A stretch of 47,562 nt of DNA. Origin: Cytophagales bacterium (lineage in GTDB: Bacteria; Bacteroidota; Bacteroidia; Cytophagales; Cytophagaceae). A program made the translations under genes and the position numbers. Under the pieces are notes generated by a model that did not search any database, had not been told where the DNA came from, and saw only the letters and a program-made list of their open reading frames with translations. The stretch lies in the NCBI GenBank assembly GCA_004294225.1, contig REBA01000022.1, positions 1 to 47,562 on the forward strand, read 5' to 3'. Within the stretch, counting starts at the first letter, position 1; each line of letters begins with the position of its first letter. Positions 8,736 to 18,200 of this stretch are shown in pieces.

Positions 8736-8825
8736 CTAAGGCCTAGGGCTGAATGGCAATATTCTACCTGCACCCATTGCAAATGGTGTAAAGATGATGT
8801 TGGTATGAATAAATATATTTGCCAT
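8736..8825 (-). CDS. Possible 29-codon leader ORF upstream of the arginine operon
   Basis: An ATG at 8825 opens 29 codons ending in TAG at 8736. The product begins MANIFIHTNI and ends RILPFSPRP, containing only two arginines, so it does not look like a classical arginine attenuator peptide. The A/T-rich run before the ATG fits Bacteroidota initiation context, but that run is also part of a short palindrome (8823-8837). It may be chance; I list it because it lies in the leader and is followed by potential hairpins. Confidence 0.15.
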   Translation of the reverse strand: MANIFIHTNIIFTPFAMGAGRILPFSPRP

Positions 8826-8870
8826 TTTTTAAAAATGAATCACAAATGTATTATAAGTTCAAGTTTATCA

Positions 8871-8914
8871 CAATTATTTAGAGATATATTTTTTACTAAA
8901 TCTCTAAATAATTG
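8871..8914 (-). terminator. Long perfect hairpin downstream of the SPFH gene
   Basis: CAATTATTTAGAGAT at 8871-8885 is perfectly complementary to ATCTCTAAATAATTG at 8900-8914, giving a 15-bp stem with a 14-nt A/T-rich loop. It begins 26 bp past the stop codon of the SPFH gene on the minus strand, the normal place for a terminator. It lacks a long U-tract immediately after the stem, so it may instead be an RNA-stabilising or processing element. Confidence 0.5.
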
Positions 8915-8939
8915 AAATAATCTTCAAGGATTCGTATAA

Positions 8940-9845
8940 TTATTTGGTGTCTAATATCATAGGTGTAGATTTCCCATTGCCTCCTAAAACAATAATTTTA
9001 GAATTTGGTGAATTCTGAATTGCTTTAATCATTTCATATTGTAATTGCTTATCGCTGAGTCCTGAGCTTAGTATTTTTTGATAGTCTGCTATTCCTTGAG
9101 CTTCTACTCTTTTTCTCTCGGCTTCTTGTTTTTCTTTTTGTAGCACAAATTCCATCTTTTGAGCGTCTTGTTCTGCATTGATTTTTGACTCTATGCTAGA
9201 TTTAACAGATTCTGGAAGGGTAATATTGCGTACAAGAAGTTGTTCTAATACAAAGCCTCTTTTAGTAAAATCTTGTTCTATAGATTTGAAAATCCTATTT
9301 TGGAATTCATCTCTTTTTTTAGAGTATAATGAAACTGCATCGTAATACACCGCATTGTCTCTTACCTTGGTTCGGGTAAGTGGTCGAACGATTACAGCCG
9401 TGTAATCGGTTCCAATTTCTTTTAGAATTTTAGGAGCCTCAATCGGATTCATGCTATATAATACAGTAAGGTCAATGATTACTTCAAGACCATCCGCAGA
9501 GAGCACTCTTATAGCGTCGTCTCCTTCTTGTTCTCCCTCATCATGTTTTGAAGACATGGTGTAGTTTTGAGTTTTTATATTGAATTTTTCTACATCACTC
9601 AGTGGATTGATAAAGTTTAGACCACTATATAGGATTTCTGTTTCATTTACTTTCCCAAATATTTTTTTTACACCCACCTCACCAGGTTCTATTTGCACGA
9701 TACACATGTTTAATAGTCCTAAAATCAAAAATACAAATGAAGTAGCCCTTAATATTGTTCTTGCTAATGATTTTGGGTTCTTAGTAATTTGACCAACGAT
9801 GATATATGCGACATATAATGCAATACTAAGTACAATTAGAAACAT
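8940..9845 (-). CDS. SPFH/prohibitin-family membrane protein
   Basis: A 301-residue protein with two predicted membrane segments (about 2-20 and 31-50), followed by an SPFH/prohibitin domain (about 50-230: IEPGEVGVKKIFGKV, then GLNFINP) and a charged helical region (about 215-255, QKMEFVLQKEKQEAERKRVE) typical of the coiled coil that drives oligomerization. Such proteins form ring- or cage-like assemblies in membranes and often associate with FtsH- or HflC-type proteases in other bacteria; no protease is adjacent here. It is transcribed divergently from the LysM gene and ends before the 8871-8914 hairpin. A specific function cannot be assigned. Confidence 0.85.
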   Translation of the reverse strand: MFLIVLSIALYVAYIIVGQITKNPKSLARTILRATSFVFLILGLLNMCIVQIEPGEVGVKKIFGKVNETEILYSGLNFINPLSDVEKFNIKTQNYTMSSKHDEGEQEGDDAIRVLSADGLEVIIDLTVLYSMNPIEAPKILKEIGTDYTAVIVRPLTRTKVRDNAVYYDAVSLYSKKRDEFQNRIFKSIEQDFTKRGFVLEQLLVRNITLPESVKSSIESKINAEQDAQKMEFVLQKEKQEAERKRVEAQGIADYQKILSSGLSDKQLQYEMIKAIQNSPNSKIIVLGGNGKSTPMILDTK

Positions 9846-10048
9846 GGGTGTAGATGTTTAATGATGATAATTAATCTTTTATTTACATTGAAATATACAC
9901 AATCATAATCAGGATTGAAAGTTTTAATTGCTCCTAGTAGGATTCATTTTAACTAATTCAAGTATTTAAAAATTTATCCATTGATTGAAATTACATTGCC
10001 ATTGTGTACATTTGTTGCTATTCAATTACCTTGTATTTATATCCTACT

Positions 10049-10930
10049 ATGAATTATAGTCGTCTATTAATTTGTATTAATTTGTTTTTTTTCTGTTATA
10101 GCCTTGCTTCGAGCAATCCTATGGATTCAATAGGTATAGAGAAGAAAAATGGAAAGCTATTTGTTCTTCATAAAGTGGAAGCGAAAGAAACCTTATTCTC
10201 CATTTCTAGAAAGTATCAAGCATCAGTTACTGAGTTGAAATCTGAGAATCCCGATGTTGCATCAGGTTTAAATATTGGTCAGGTAATTAAGGTGCCTTAT
10301 TTAGAGAAAAGGGCTAAAACCATAGAAGCCTCTTCTTTCCTTCTTCATTTAGTAGCTCCTAAAGAAACGGTGTATTCGATTTCGAAAAGGTATAAGATAA
10401 AGGCGGATGAATTATTGCTTGCTAATCCTGCTTTGTCTAATGGCTTAAAAGAAGGGCAGGAGTTGAAGATTCCAGTTTTATCAAAAGATAATTCAAACGC
10501 TAAAGCATCTGAGATTTCAAAGAATGAGCCTAAGGCGGAAGCTAAAGATATCATCAATGAAGAAGATGTTCAAAAAGTTGTTCCTAACATAGAAGAAGAA
10601 GAGGCAGATGCTAGCGTAAAGAAAACGAAAAGTAAATTGACCCCAGCACCTAGTTCAGGGTTTAATGCGATGAATGAAAAAGGTTATGCCGACCTGATGC
10701 AAAATACTAGTGAAAATCTGAAATATTGGGCCTTACATAAGACAGCTCCTTACGGAACAATAGTACAAGTTAGGAATGAAGAGAATGATCAAAAGATTTT
10801 TGTACGAGTTGTTGGTAAAATACCCCAAGGAAGTGCAGATAAATCTATTATTAAATTGTCTCCTAAGGCTATGGAAAGACTAGGGGCAAAATCAGATAAA
10901 ATTCAAGTGAGTATTTCTTATTTCCCTTGA
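10049..10930 (+). CDS. Secreted LysM protein with C-terminal RlpA-like double-psi beta-barrel
   Basis: The ATG at 10049 is preferred over an upstream in-frame ATG at 10004 because it begins a clean signal peptide (MNYSRLLICINLFFF, cleavage near residue 20-22). The mature part has two LysM modules, at about 40-83 and 99-142, each with the LF/VYSIS-(K/R)-Y pattern and a closing IGQVIKVP-like strand; these should bind peptidoglycan. A charged linker of ~70 residues follows (EEEE/KKTK). The C-terminus (about 225-292; APYGTIVQVRNEEN ... IIKLSPKAMERLGA) looks like a double-psi beta-barrel of the RlpA/expansin type. Likely periplasmic or outer-membrane-facing cell-wall protein. It converges on fabD with only 28 bp between the two stop codons. 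Confidence 0.82.
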   Translation: MNYSRLLICINLFFFCYSLASSNPMDSIGIEKKNGKLFVLHKVEAKETLFSISRKYQASVTELKSENPDVASGLNIGQVIKVPYLEKRAKTIEASSFLLHLVAPKETVYSISKRYKIKADELLLANPALSNGLKEGQELKIPVLSKDNSNAKASEISKNEPKAEAKDIINEEDVQKVVPNIEEEEADASVKKTKSKLTPAPSSGFNAMNEKGYADLMQNTSENLKYWALHKTAPYGTIVQVRNEENDQKIFVRVVGKIPQGSADKSIIKLSPKAMERLGAKSDKIQVSISYFP

Positions 10931-10958
10931 TTATAATTTTCCCCCTAGTACCTAAAAT

Positions 10959-11834
10959 TTATACGCTTGCAGTTTCAGAACTTGGGCTTATTTTTTTTAC
11001 TAACCCTTGAAGTACCTTGCCTGGCCCACATTCTATAAACACATTTGCACCATCAGTAACCATGTTTTGAATTGTTTGAGTCCATCTTACTGGAGCGGTA
11101 AGTTGAGCGATGAGGTTTTGCTTAATCGTTGCTGCGTCTATGCAGGGAAGTGCATTTACATTTTGATATACAGGGCAAAATGGTTTAGAAAAAGTAGTTT
11201 TATGAATTGCTGTTTCTAATTCTATTCTTGCGGGTTCCATGAGTGGAGAGTGAAATGCACCACTTACCGGAAGTGGTAAAGCTCTTTTGGCTCCTGCTTC
11301 TTTTAGTGCTACACATGCTTTTTCTATTCCAAGGTTAGAGCCTGAAATTACAAGTTGCCCTGGGCAATTGTAATTAGCAGCAATTACAATTTCATCAGCA
11401 ATAGTAGCACAGATTTCTTCTACCTTACTATCTTCTAAGCCTAAAATGGCTGCCATACCAGAAGGGCTCATTTCGCATGCTTTTTGCATTGCTAGAGCTC
11501 TTTGGTAAACTAATCTTAGCCCATCTTCAAAGCTAAGTGCACCATTGGCAACTAATGCAGAGAATTCTCCCAAACTATGACCTGCAACCATCTCTGGAGA
11601 AAAAGCACTAGTGGTTTTCGCCAAAATTACGCTATGAAGAAAAATGGCAGGTTGAGTTACTTTCGTTTGTTTTAATTCTTCGTCTGAACCTTCAAACATG
11701 ATTTTGCTTATTTCAAATCCCAAAACTTGATTGGCTAATTCAAATAAATCTTTTGCTTCTTTGGAGGATTGGTATAATGCCGAACCCATGCCTGAAAATT
11801 GTGAACCTTGACCTGGAAAAAGGTATGCTTTCAT
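10959..11834 (-). CDS. fabD: Malonyl-CoA:ACP transacylase
   Basis: Transfers malonyl from CoA to acyl carrier protein to supply fatty acid elongation. The 291-residue protein begins with FPGQGSQ (6-12), has the nucleophile S87 in GHSLGE (85-90), the catalytic H195 in GAFHSPLM, and a closing segment ECGPGKVLQGL. Length is typical (about 290-310). It stands alone, without other fab genes, convergent with the LysM gene and divergent from the giant repeat-protein gene. Confidence 0.96.
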   Translation of the reverse strand: MKAYLFPGQGSQFSGMGSALYQSSKEAKDLFELANQVLGFEISKIMFEGSDEELKQTKVTQPAIFLHSVILAKTTSAFSPEMVAGHSLGEFSALVANGALSFEDGLRLVYQRALAMQKACEMSPSGMAAILGLEDSKVEEICATIADEIVIAANYNCPGQLVISGSNLGIEKACVALKEAGAKRALPLPVSGAFHSPLMEPARIELETAIHKTTFSKPFCPVYQNVNALPCIDAATIKQNLIAQLTAPVRWTQTIQNMVTDGANVFIECGPGKVLQGLVKKISPSSETASV

Positions 11835-12114
11835 AGTTAATTGTTTTTATGTAAGTTTTTGCATTGAATTAACAATAAGATGAATTAATTATCTTAAAAC
11901 AGACAATTTTTCAAAGGTATAAAATCTTGAAGGAATAATAAAACAATGATTTTAATGCAATACATAAGTCTTTTTTAGAAGCACAACAAAAATCCTTCTT
12001 TGATTTTTTTTAGAAAAGTCCTATTTTTCTTTGATGTAATTTTTCTCTACAAGACGAAATTATTCCTATTTTAATATTCCTCATAATTACTTTGTTTATA
12101 ATTTTTTAAATTAA

Positions 12115-12133
12115 AAGACAACTTTTTTGTCTT
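12115..12133. repeat. Inverted repeat AAGACAA/TTGTCTT upstream of the giant gene
   Basis: AAGACAA at 12115-12121 and TTGTCTT at 12127-12133 are perfect complements with a 5-nt spacer. The element lies about 130 bp before the giant gene's ATG, in a divergent promoter region, so it could be an operator. Confidence 0.35.
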
Positions 12134-12212
12134 AATATAAGATAGGTTATATCGATTTATTTGACTGATTAACTGAAATTTCATGACATTTTTAAAATAC
12201 TTGTGTAACTTT

Positions 12213-12236
12213 ACCTTTCTGAAAGGTATATATACC
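12213..12236 (+). promoter_or_regulatory. Two overlapping palindromes just upstream of the giant repeat-protein gene
   Basis: ACCTTTC-T-GAAAGGT (12213-12227) is a perfect 7-bp-arm palindrome, and GGTATATATACC (12225-12236) is a second perfect 12-bp palindrome sharing its GGT. The pair ends 25 bp before the ATG at 12262. The shared GGT can pair with ACC on either side, so as RNA the two hairpins are mutually exclusive; as DNA it could be an operator over a promoter. Confidence 0.4.
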
Positions 12237-12261
12237 GTTAAGTTTTTTAAAGTTCAATAAT

Positions 12262-15200
12262 ATGAAAATAATTACAAAATCTTTTTTTGTCGCTTTATGC
12301 TATTTTTTCTTGGTATTGTGCAATAATAATATTGCTATTGCTGGGGTAATACCAGGTTGTGTTACGACAAACCACACCGCTATTACTATTCGACCACTTT
12401 GTAAAGTTCCCTTGAAAGTTACTGGTATGTTAGAAAGCTCTATAGAATGGAAAATTAAAGGCTTAGGAAGTTTAAGTATAAATGATTATTTGTCTTGTAC
12501 TCAAAAATGTTCTACTACAGTGCTTAGTCCTCCTGATGCTAGTGTAAGCTCATTTACAATTTTAATAGAAGGAGAAGCTGCCCCTTCATGTATAGATATG
12601 ACTCTGGGTTCAAATAAAGTTGAGCTTATAATAGAAGTAAAGGTAGAAAATACAGACCCTCTTACTGCAAGCATAAGTCCTAATCCTGCTAGTTTCTGTG
12701 ATGGTTCTGCAGTTACGATTACTGCTAACCCTAGTGGCGGTAAAGCCCCTTATACTTACCTATGGAACAATACAGCTGCTAGTACCACTTCTAATATATC
12801 TGTTTCTTCAGCTGCTACTTATGAGGTATCTATTAAGGATGCTTTTTTGGTTTGTGAAAGTATTCCAATCTCTTCCGTGGTTACTGCTACCCCAGTACCT
12901 AGTTATACGCTATCAAGCACCAATGCCTTGCAATGTGGACAAAGTACAGGGACAATTAACTTCAGTGGGCTACTTCCTAGCACAACCTATACTTTTGGTT
13001 ATCAGAAAAATGGTGCTTCGGAAGTCTTGTTCTTAGGCAATACAAATTCCTCAGGTTCTTTAACAATATTAGGTTTAGGTGCAGGAACATACACCAATAT
13101 TTCTGCAACATTAAATGGTTGTACATTTACCTCGCCAAATACAATCATTATTTCAGACCCTATCCCACCTACGAATACTACTTCCAGTGCCGCAATCTGT
13201 GCAGATGGTATAAGCACAAAATCACTTATTAGCAATATCACAGGTGGAACTTGGGTTATAGATGCTACAGAATCTACCTCTGGAGTGGGTACAATAATAG
13301 GCAATACTTTTACTTCTTCTATGACTGCTGGAACGGCTGTAGTCTATTATGTAGCTCAGGCATGTACATCAGCAGTTGTAAAGTTTGCTACTGTTGCTAA
13401 GCCACTTATTTTTGTTTCTACTTCTAATATTACTAATTGTGCCTCTCCTGATGGTAGGATTACTCTTAGTAGTTTTTTGGCTTCTAGCCAATATTCTTTA
13501 GGATATACAAAAGATAATGTTATACTTTCACCTACAAATTTCACTACAAACTCTTCAGGGCAAATCCAACTTACAGGCTTAGGGGCAGGAACATACAAGG
13601 ATTTTGTACTTATCTATCAAGGTTGTATAACTACCAATTCTTCCACAACAGTAGTCCTTACCTCACCTACAATACCTAATTTTACTGTGTCTGTTACAAA
13701 CCCAAGCACCTGTAATTCAAGCGATGGTTTTCTTTCTATTTCAGGGCTTAGTGCCAATACTATGTATTCTACTTCTTACAGTTTTAATAACAACCCTGTT
13801 GCAGCTGTTAATATAAGTAGTAATGCATCAGGAAATCTTACTATTAGTAATCTTGCTGGTGGATCATATACCAATATTACTTTAGTTTCTAATGGTTGTT
13901 CTGGAACGAATTCGAATACTTACATACTTACTAGTCCTTCAGCGCCAACCAATACTACTTCCAATACATCAATGTGTGCAGATGGAGCGAATACAAGAGT
14001 CTTGGTAGGGAGTCCAGCAGGAGGAGTTTGGAGCCTCGCCACAGGAAGTACCTCATCTATAGGTACTATATCAGGAACAACCTTTACGGTAGGCTCTGTT
14101 TCTGGAACTGCAATAGTGAGTTATACTGTTTTAGGATGTAGTACCAATGTGAGCTTTATGGTAAATGCTCTGCCAACAATTACAGTAAGTAAAGTCGACC
14201 CAGCTACATGCGGAGGAACTGGTACTGTAAATATTGCAATAGGCAATGCAGCTGGTAATTATGATGTAGATTTGAATGGAGATAATACCTATGAATATAC
14301 TAATCTAAGTACAAGTGCAGGCAATATAATCATAACCAACTTAGCTGTAGGCACAGTAATCAATGCTACCAAAGTTCGTTCTGTAAGTTCTGGCTGTATA
14401 AGTGCAGTATCGACATTAAATACTACTATAATTGGTGCTTCAGCCCCAACTAATTCCACTTCTACCACTTCAATGTGTGCAGACGGAGCGAGTACAAGAG
14501 TTTTGGTAGGGAGTCCAGCAGGAGGAGTTTGGAGTCTTGCCACAGGAAGTACCGCATCTATAGGTACTATATCAGGAACAACCTTTACGGTAGGCTCTGT
14601 TTCTGGAACAGCAATAGTGAGTTATACTGTTTCAGGATGTAGTACCAATGTGAGTTTTATTGTAAATGCTCTGCCAGTTGTTTCTATTACTAATCCTAGC
14701 CCTGTGTGTGCTCCTTCTACTGTAAATTTGACAAGTGCTTCAATTACTTCAGGCTCTAGTTTGAATCTAAACTATACTTATTTTACTGATGCAGCAGCCA
14801 CTACTGTTCTAAGTAATCCAAGTGCAGTAAGTCAATCAGGCACTTATTTTATAAGAGGTGCCAACGCCAATGGATGTTCTGTAGTAAGACCCGTGGTTGC
14901 CACAATAAATAGTGCAGTTACAGCAAATGCAGGAAGCAATCAATCTATCTGTGGAAATTCTGTTTCCTTAAGTGGTACAGCAACGTCGGGTTCCAGTGTT
15001 TCTTGGACTTCAAGTATAGCTGGATCATTTAGTCCTAATAATACCTCTTTAACAACAACGTTTACACCTACCCTAACTCCAACATCTTCTTTTACCATTT
15101 CACTAATTGCTTCTATAGGTGTCTGCACATCTAGCGTAAGTTCAATCACAGTCAATATATTAGCAAGACCCCAAGTTAATGCTGGAGCAGACCAATCATT

Positions 15201-18200
15201 GTGCAGTAATGTTAATTTGGTAAATTTGTCTGGGTCTATAAATCCTTCTAATACCCCAATAGTCTGGACTACGTTGGGTTCAGGAAGTTTTATTAATTCA
15301 AGTGCAACTTTATTAGCTGCTACTTATAGCCCAAGTAATGCTGATAAGACGAATGGGGTAAGACTGGTACTTAGTTCTACCAATGCATCTTGTAATAGTT
15401 CGGATACTGTACTTGTTAATTTTAATCCAACACCAAGTATTAATGCTGGTGCTGCTCAAACAAAATGTTCTGGAGATAGATTTGCAACTTTATCACCAAC
15501 GATTTCTCCAAGTAATACACCAGTATTATGGACTAGCTCTGGAACTGGCACATTTGTAAATGCCAATGTTGCTAATGCTAGATATAATTTTTCTCCACAA
15601 GACAGTGCAAATGGTTCGGTAACATTAACAGTTACTAGTCAGAACTCTGGTAATTGTAATGCCAATTCTAATGTTGTAATTACTATAAATCAGAGTCCAT
15701 ATATCTCTGTTTTACCAAATTATGATGTATGTTCTTTTGGTAATACAATTTCCCTAGTTCGAGGAACTTTGGTACCTTCAAATACTCCAGTAGAATGGAC
15801 TGTTTCAGGAGGGACTGGTACCTTTGAAAATCCTACTTCATTAAATACCAATTATCAATTATCTAATGCGGATAAAATATCCAATGGCAGTCCTATCTAT
15901 CTAATATTAAGAAATACTTCCTCTGGATGTCAGAGTAGAGATACTGCTGTACTTAGGACACAACCTTCTGGTGTACCTCTGCCTGGTTCGGATATTAATT
16001 CTTGTTCAGATGTAACAAGTATCCCATTAAATGGAAATGTTTTTCCTTCATCAGCAGCAGTAAGGTGGACTACAAATGGCACAGGAACTTTCAGTAATGA
16101 TTTAATCTTAAGACCTAATTATATACCTAGTGCAGCAGATAAATCCAATGGTAATGTAACACTTACATTAAGAACCACAGGTTTTGGTAGTTGTAATATT
16201 GGTCGTGCCTTAACATTAAGTTTTACAACTAGCCCTAATATTAATGCAGGACCAATAGAAGTTGCCGTTTGCAGAACTACCCCAAATATTGCCTTAAGCG
16301 GAACAGTATCCCCTTCTTCTACTCCTGTCAGGTGGAGTACCTCTGGAAGTGGTAATTTTGGAAATGCAACTTCATTGAATACTATATATACTTTTACAAA
16401 TAGAGACAGAAATGATGGTGAGGTGTATCTTATCTTAAGAAGCACGAATACTTCTTGTAATGCAAGAGATTCAATAAAGGTAACCTTTGCAAATGCTCCA
16501 ATTGTAAGTGCAGGAACTTCTACTACAAGATGTTCTAACAACCCAAATCTTCAATTAAATGGATTAGTATCTGGAAGTACAAATACAGGAGAATGGACTA
16601 CGAGTGGTTCAGGAACTTTTGTTCCCAATAATCAAAATTTAGCAGCAATATACACACCAAGTGAAAGTGATAAAATATCAGGTTCAGATGGAGTAACTCT
16701 TACACTTACTTCGACTAATAATGGTACTTGCCCAGCGGTTAGTGGAAACTTTAAGCTTTCATTTACACTTCCCCCTATAGTAAGTTCAGGAGGCGACAGG
16801 ACTATTTGTGCCAATTCAAAACAAATTAACTTGAATGGTTCTGTTAGTGGATCAACTACTACAGGTGTTTGGACTACCTCAGGAGATGGTACTTTTTCTT
16901 CAGCCAATTCTATGACATCTACTTATTTTATAGGAAATCAAGATTCTATAAATGGTAGAGTTACTATTACATTATCTTCTACAAATAATGGTAATTGTAA
17001 TCCTGAATCAAAAAGCTTTGTACTTACCATTACGCCATCTCCTATAGTTAATGCAGGTGCTAATCAAACCATTTGCGATAATTTATCGACATTAAATTTA
17101 CAAGGTTCTGTTTCTGGAGTAACGAATACTGGTGTTTGGAGCACCAATGGTAGTGGAACATTTGTAAATGAAAGTAATCTTCAAACGACATATAGACCAA
17201 GTAATTTGGATAAAGTATCAGGAGTAATTTTAAAATTAACTTCTACAAATAATGGAATTTGTCTTCCTTCTAGTAAGTCGAAAGTGATTAGTTTTTCACC
17301 TAGCCCACTTGTTAATGCAGGAAATGATATTACAATATGTGAAAGCACAAATAGTGTAAGTTTATCTGGTCAAATAAGTGGTGTTACTTCATCGGGAACT
17401 TGGTCTAGTACAAGTTTAAACCCTGGAACTTTTACTAATGCGAGCAATTTGAATACTATTTATACCCCAAGTTCTCAAGAGAAAGCTAGTGGGAGTGTAA
17501 CGCTAACACTTACTTCTACCAATAATCAGGGCTGTAACCCATCTACAGATCAATTGAAAATATCATTTACACCATCTCCTCGTCTAGAAGCAGGTGCAAA
17601 TCAAACCTTGTGTGCCAATGTAACTAATATTACTTTGAATGGGCAAGTTTCAGGTTCAACAAACACAGGCGTATGGACATCTAATGGAAATGGAATTTTT
17701 GAACCAAGCAATGAGGCTTTGAATGCTAAATATATTCCTAGCAATGCTGAGCGTAGTCAAAGTTTTATAGTTCTGACATTAACTTCTACTAACAATGGAG
17801 ATTGCGGAGCAGTTGCTGATAATGTTAGAATCAATTTTACAACAGCCCCAACATCAGAAGCTGGAACAGATGTATCTGTTTGTGCAAATAATGCCAATAT
17901 TGGGTTGAATGGAAAAGTTACAGGTGCCATTGGGGGTCTATGGACTACCAATGGACAAGGAACATTTAGTCCTAACAATACCGCTTTAAATGCTACTTAT
18001 ATCCCTGGTAGCATTGAGCTAGAGTCTGGTTCAGTAACACTTACATTAACTACCACCGGTAATCAGGAAGGATGTAATTCAGTGTCTTCTCAACTATCTA
18101 TTTTTATCACTAAACCTCCTGTATCGAATGCTGGTTCAGATTTAGTGATTTGTAAAAACGACCCTTTGGTTCAGTTGAATGGACAAGTTTCTGGCAGAAC

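Larger units (their letters stand above)
8612..8939. other. Intergenic leader upstream of the arginine operon, rich in inverted repeats
   Basis: This 328-bp stretch separates the start of the arginine operon from the 3' end of the SPFH gene. It holds several inverted repeats, listed separately: 8653-8670, 8701-8719 and 8871-8914, plus the weaker pairs TTCGGCC/GGCTGAA near 8730-8753 (one G-T pair) and CACC(C)ATT/AATGGTG near 8771-8788. A sequence loosely like an ArgR box occurs at about 8804-8820 (TATGAAT, then AAATATATT), but its second half is poor. No strong Bacteroidota promoter (TTG near -33, TAnnTTTG near -7) was found by eye on the minus strand. Confidence 0.5.
11835..12261. promoter_or_regulatory. 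Divergent intergenic region between fabD and the giant repeat-protein gene
   Basis: This 427-bp very A/T-rich gap contains no gene I can support. It should hold promoters for both directions. A possible -7-like element TAACTTTA lies at 12206-12213, but no convincing TTG at the expected -33 spacing. Two palindromic elements are listed separately (12115-12133 and 12213-12236). Confidence 0.5.

Noticed and set aside
8804..8821. Possible ArgR box upstream of the arginine operon
   Set aside because: Only the first half matches the familiar consensus, and the Bacteroidota consensus is uncertain to me; A/T-rich DNA gives such matches by chance.
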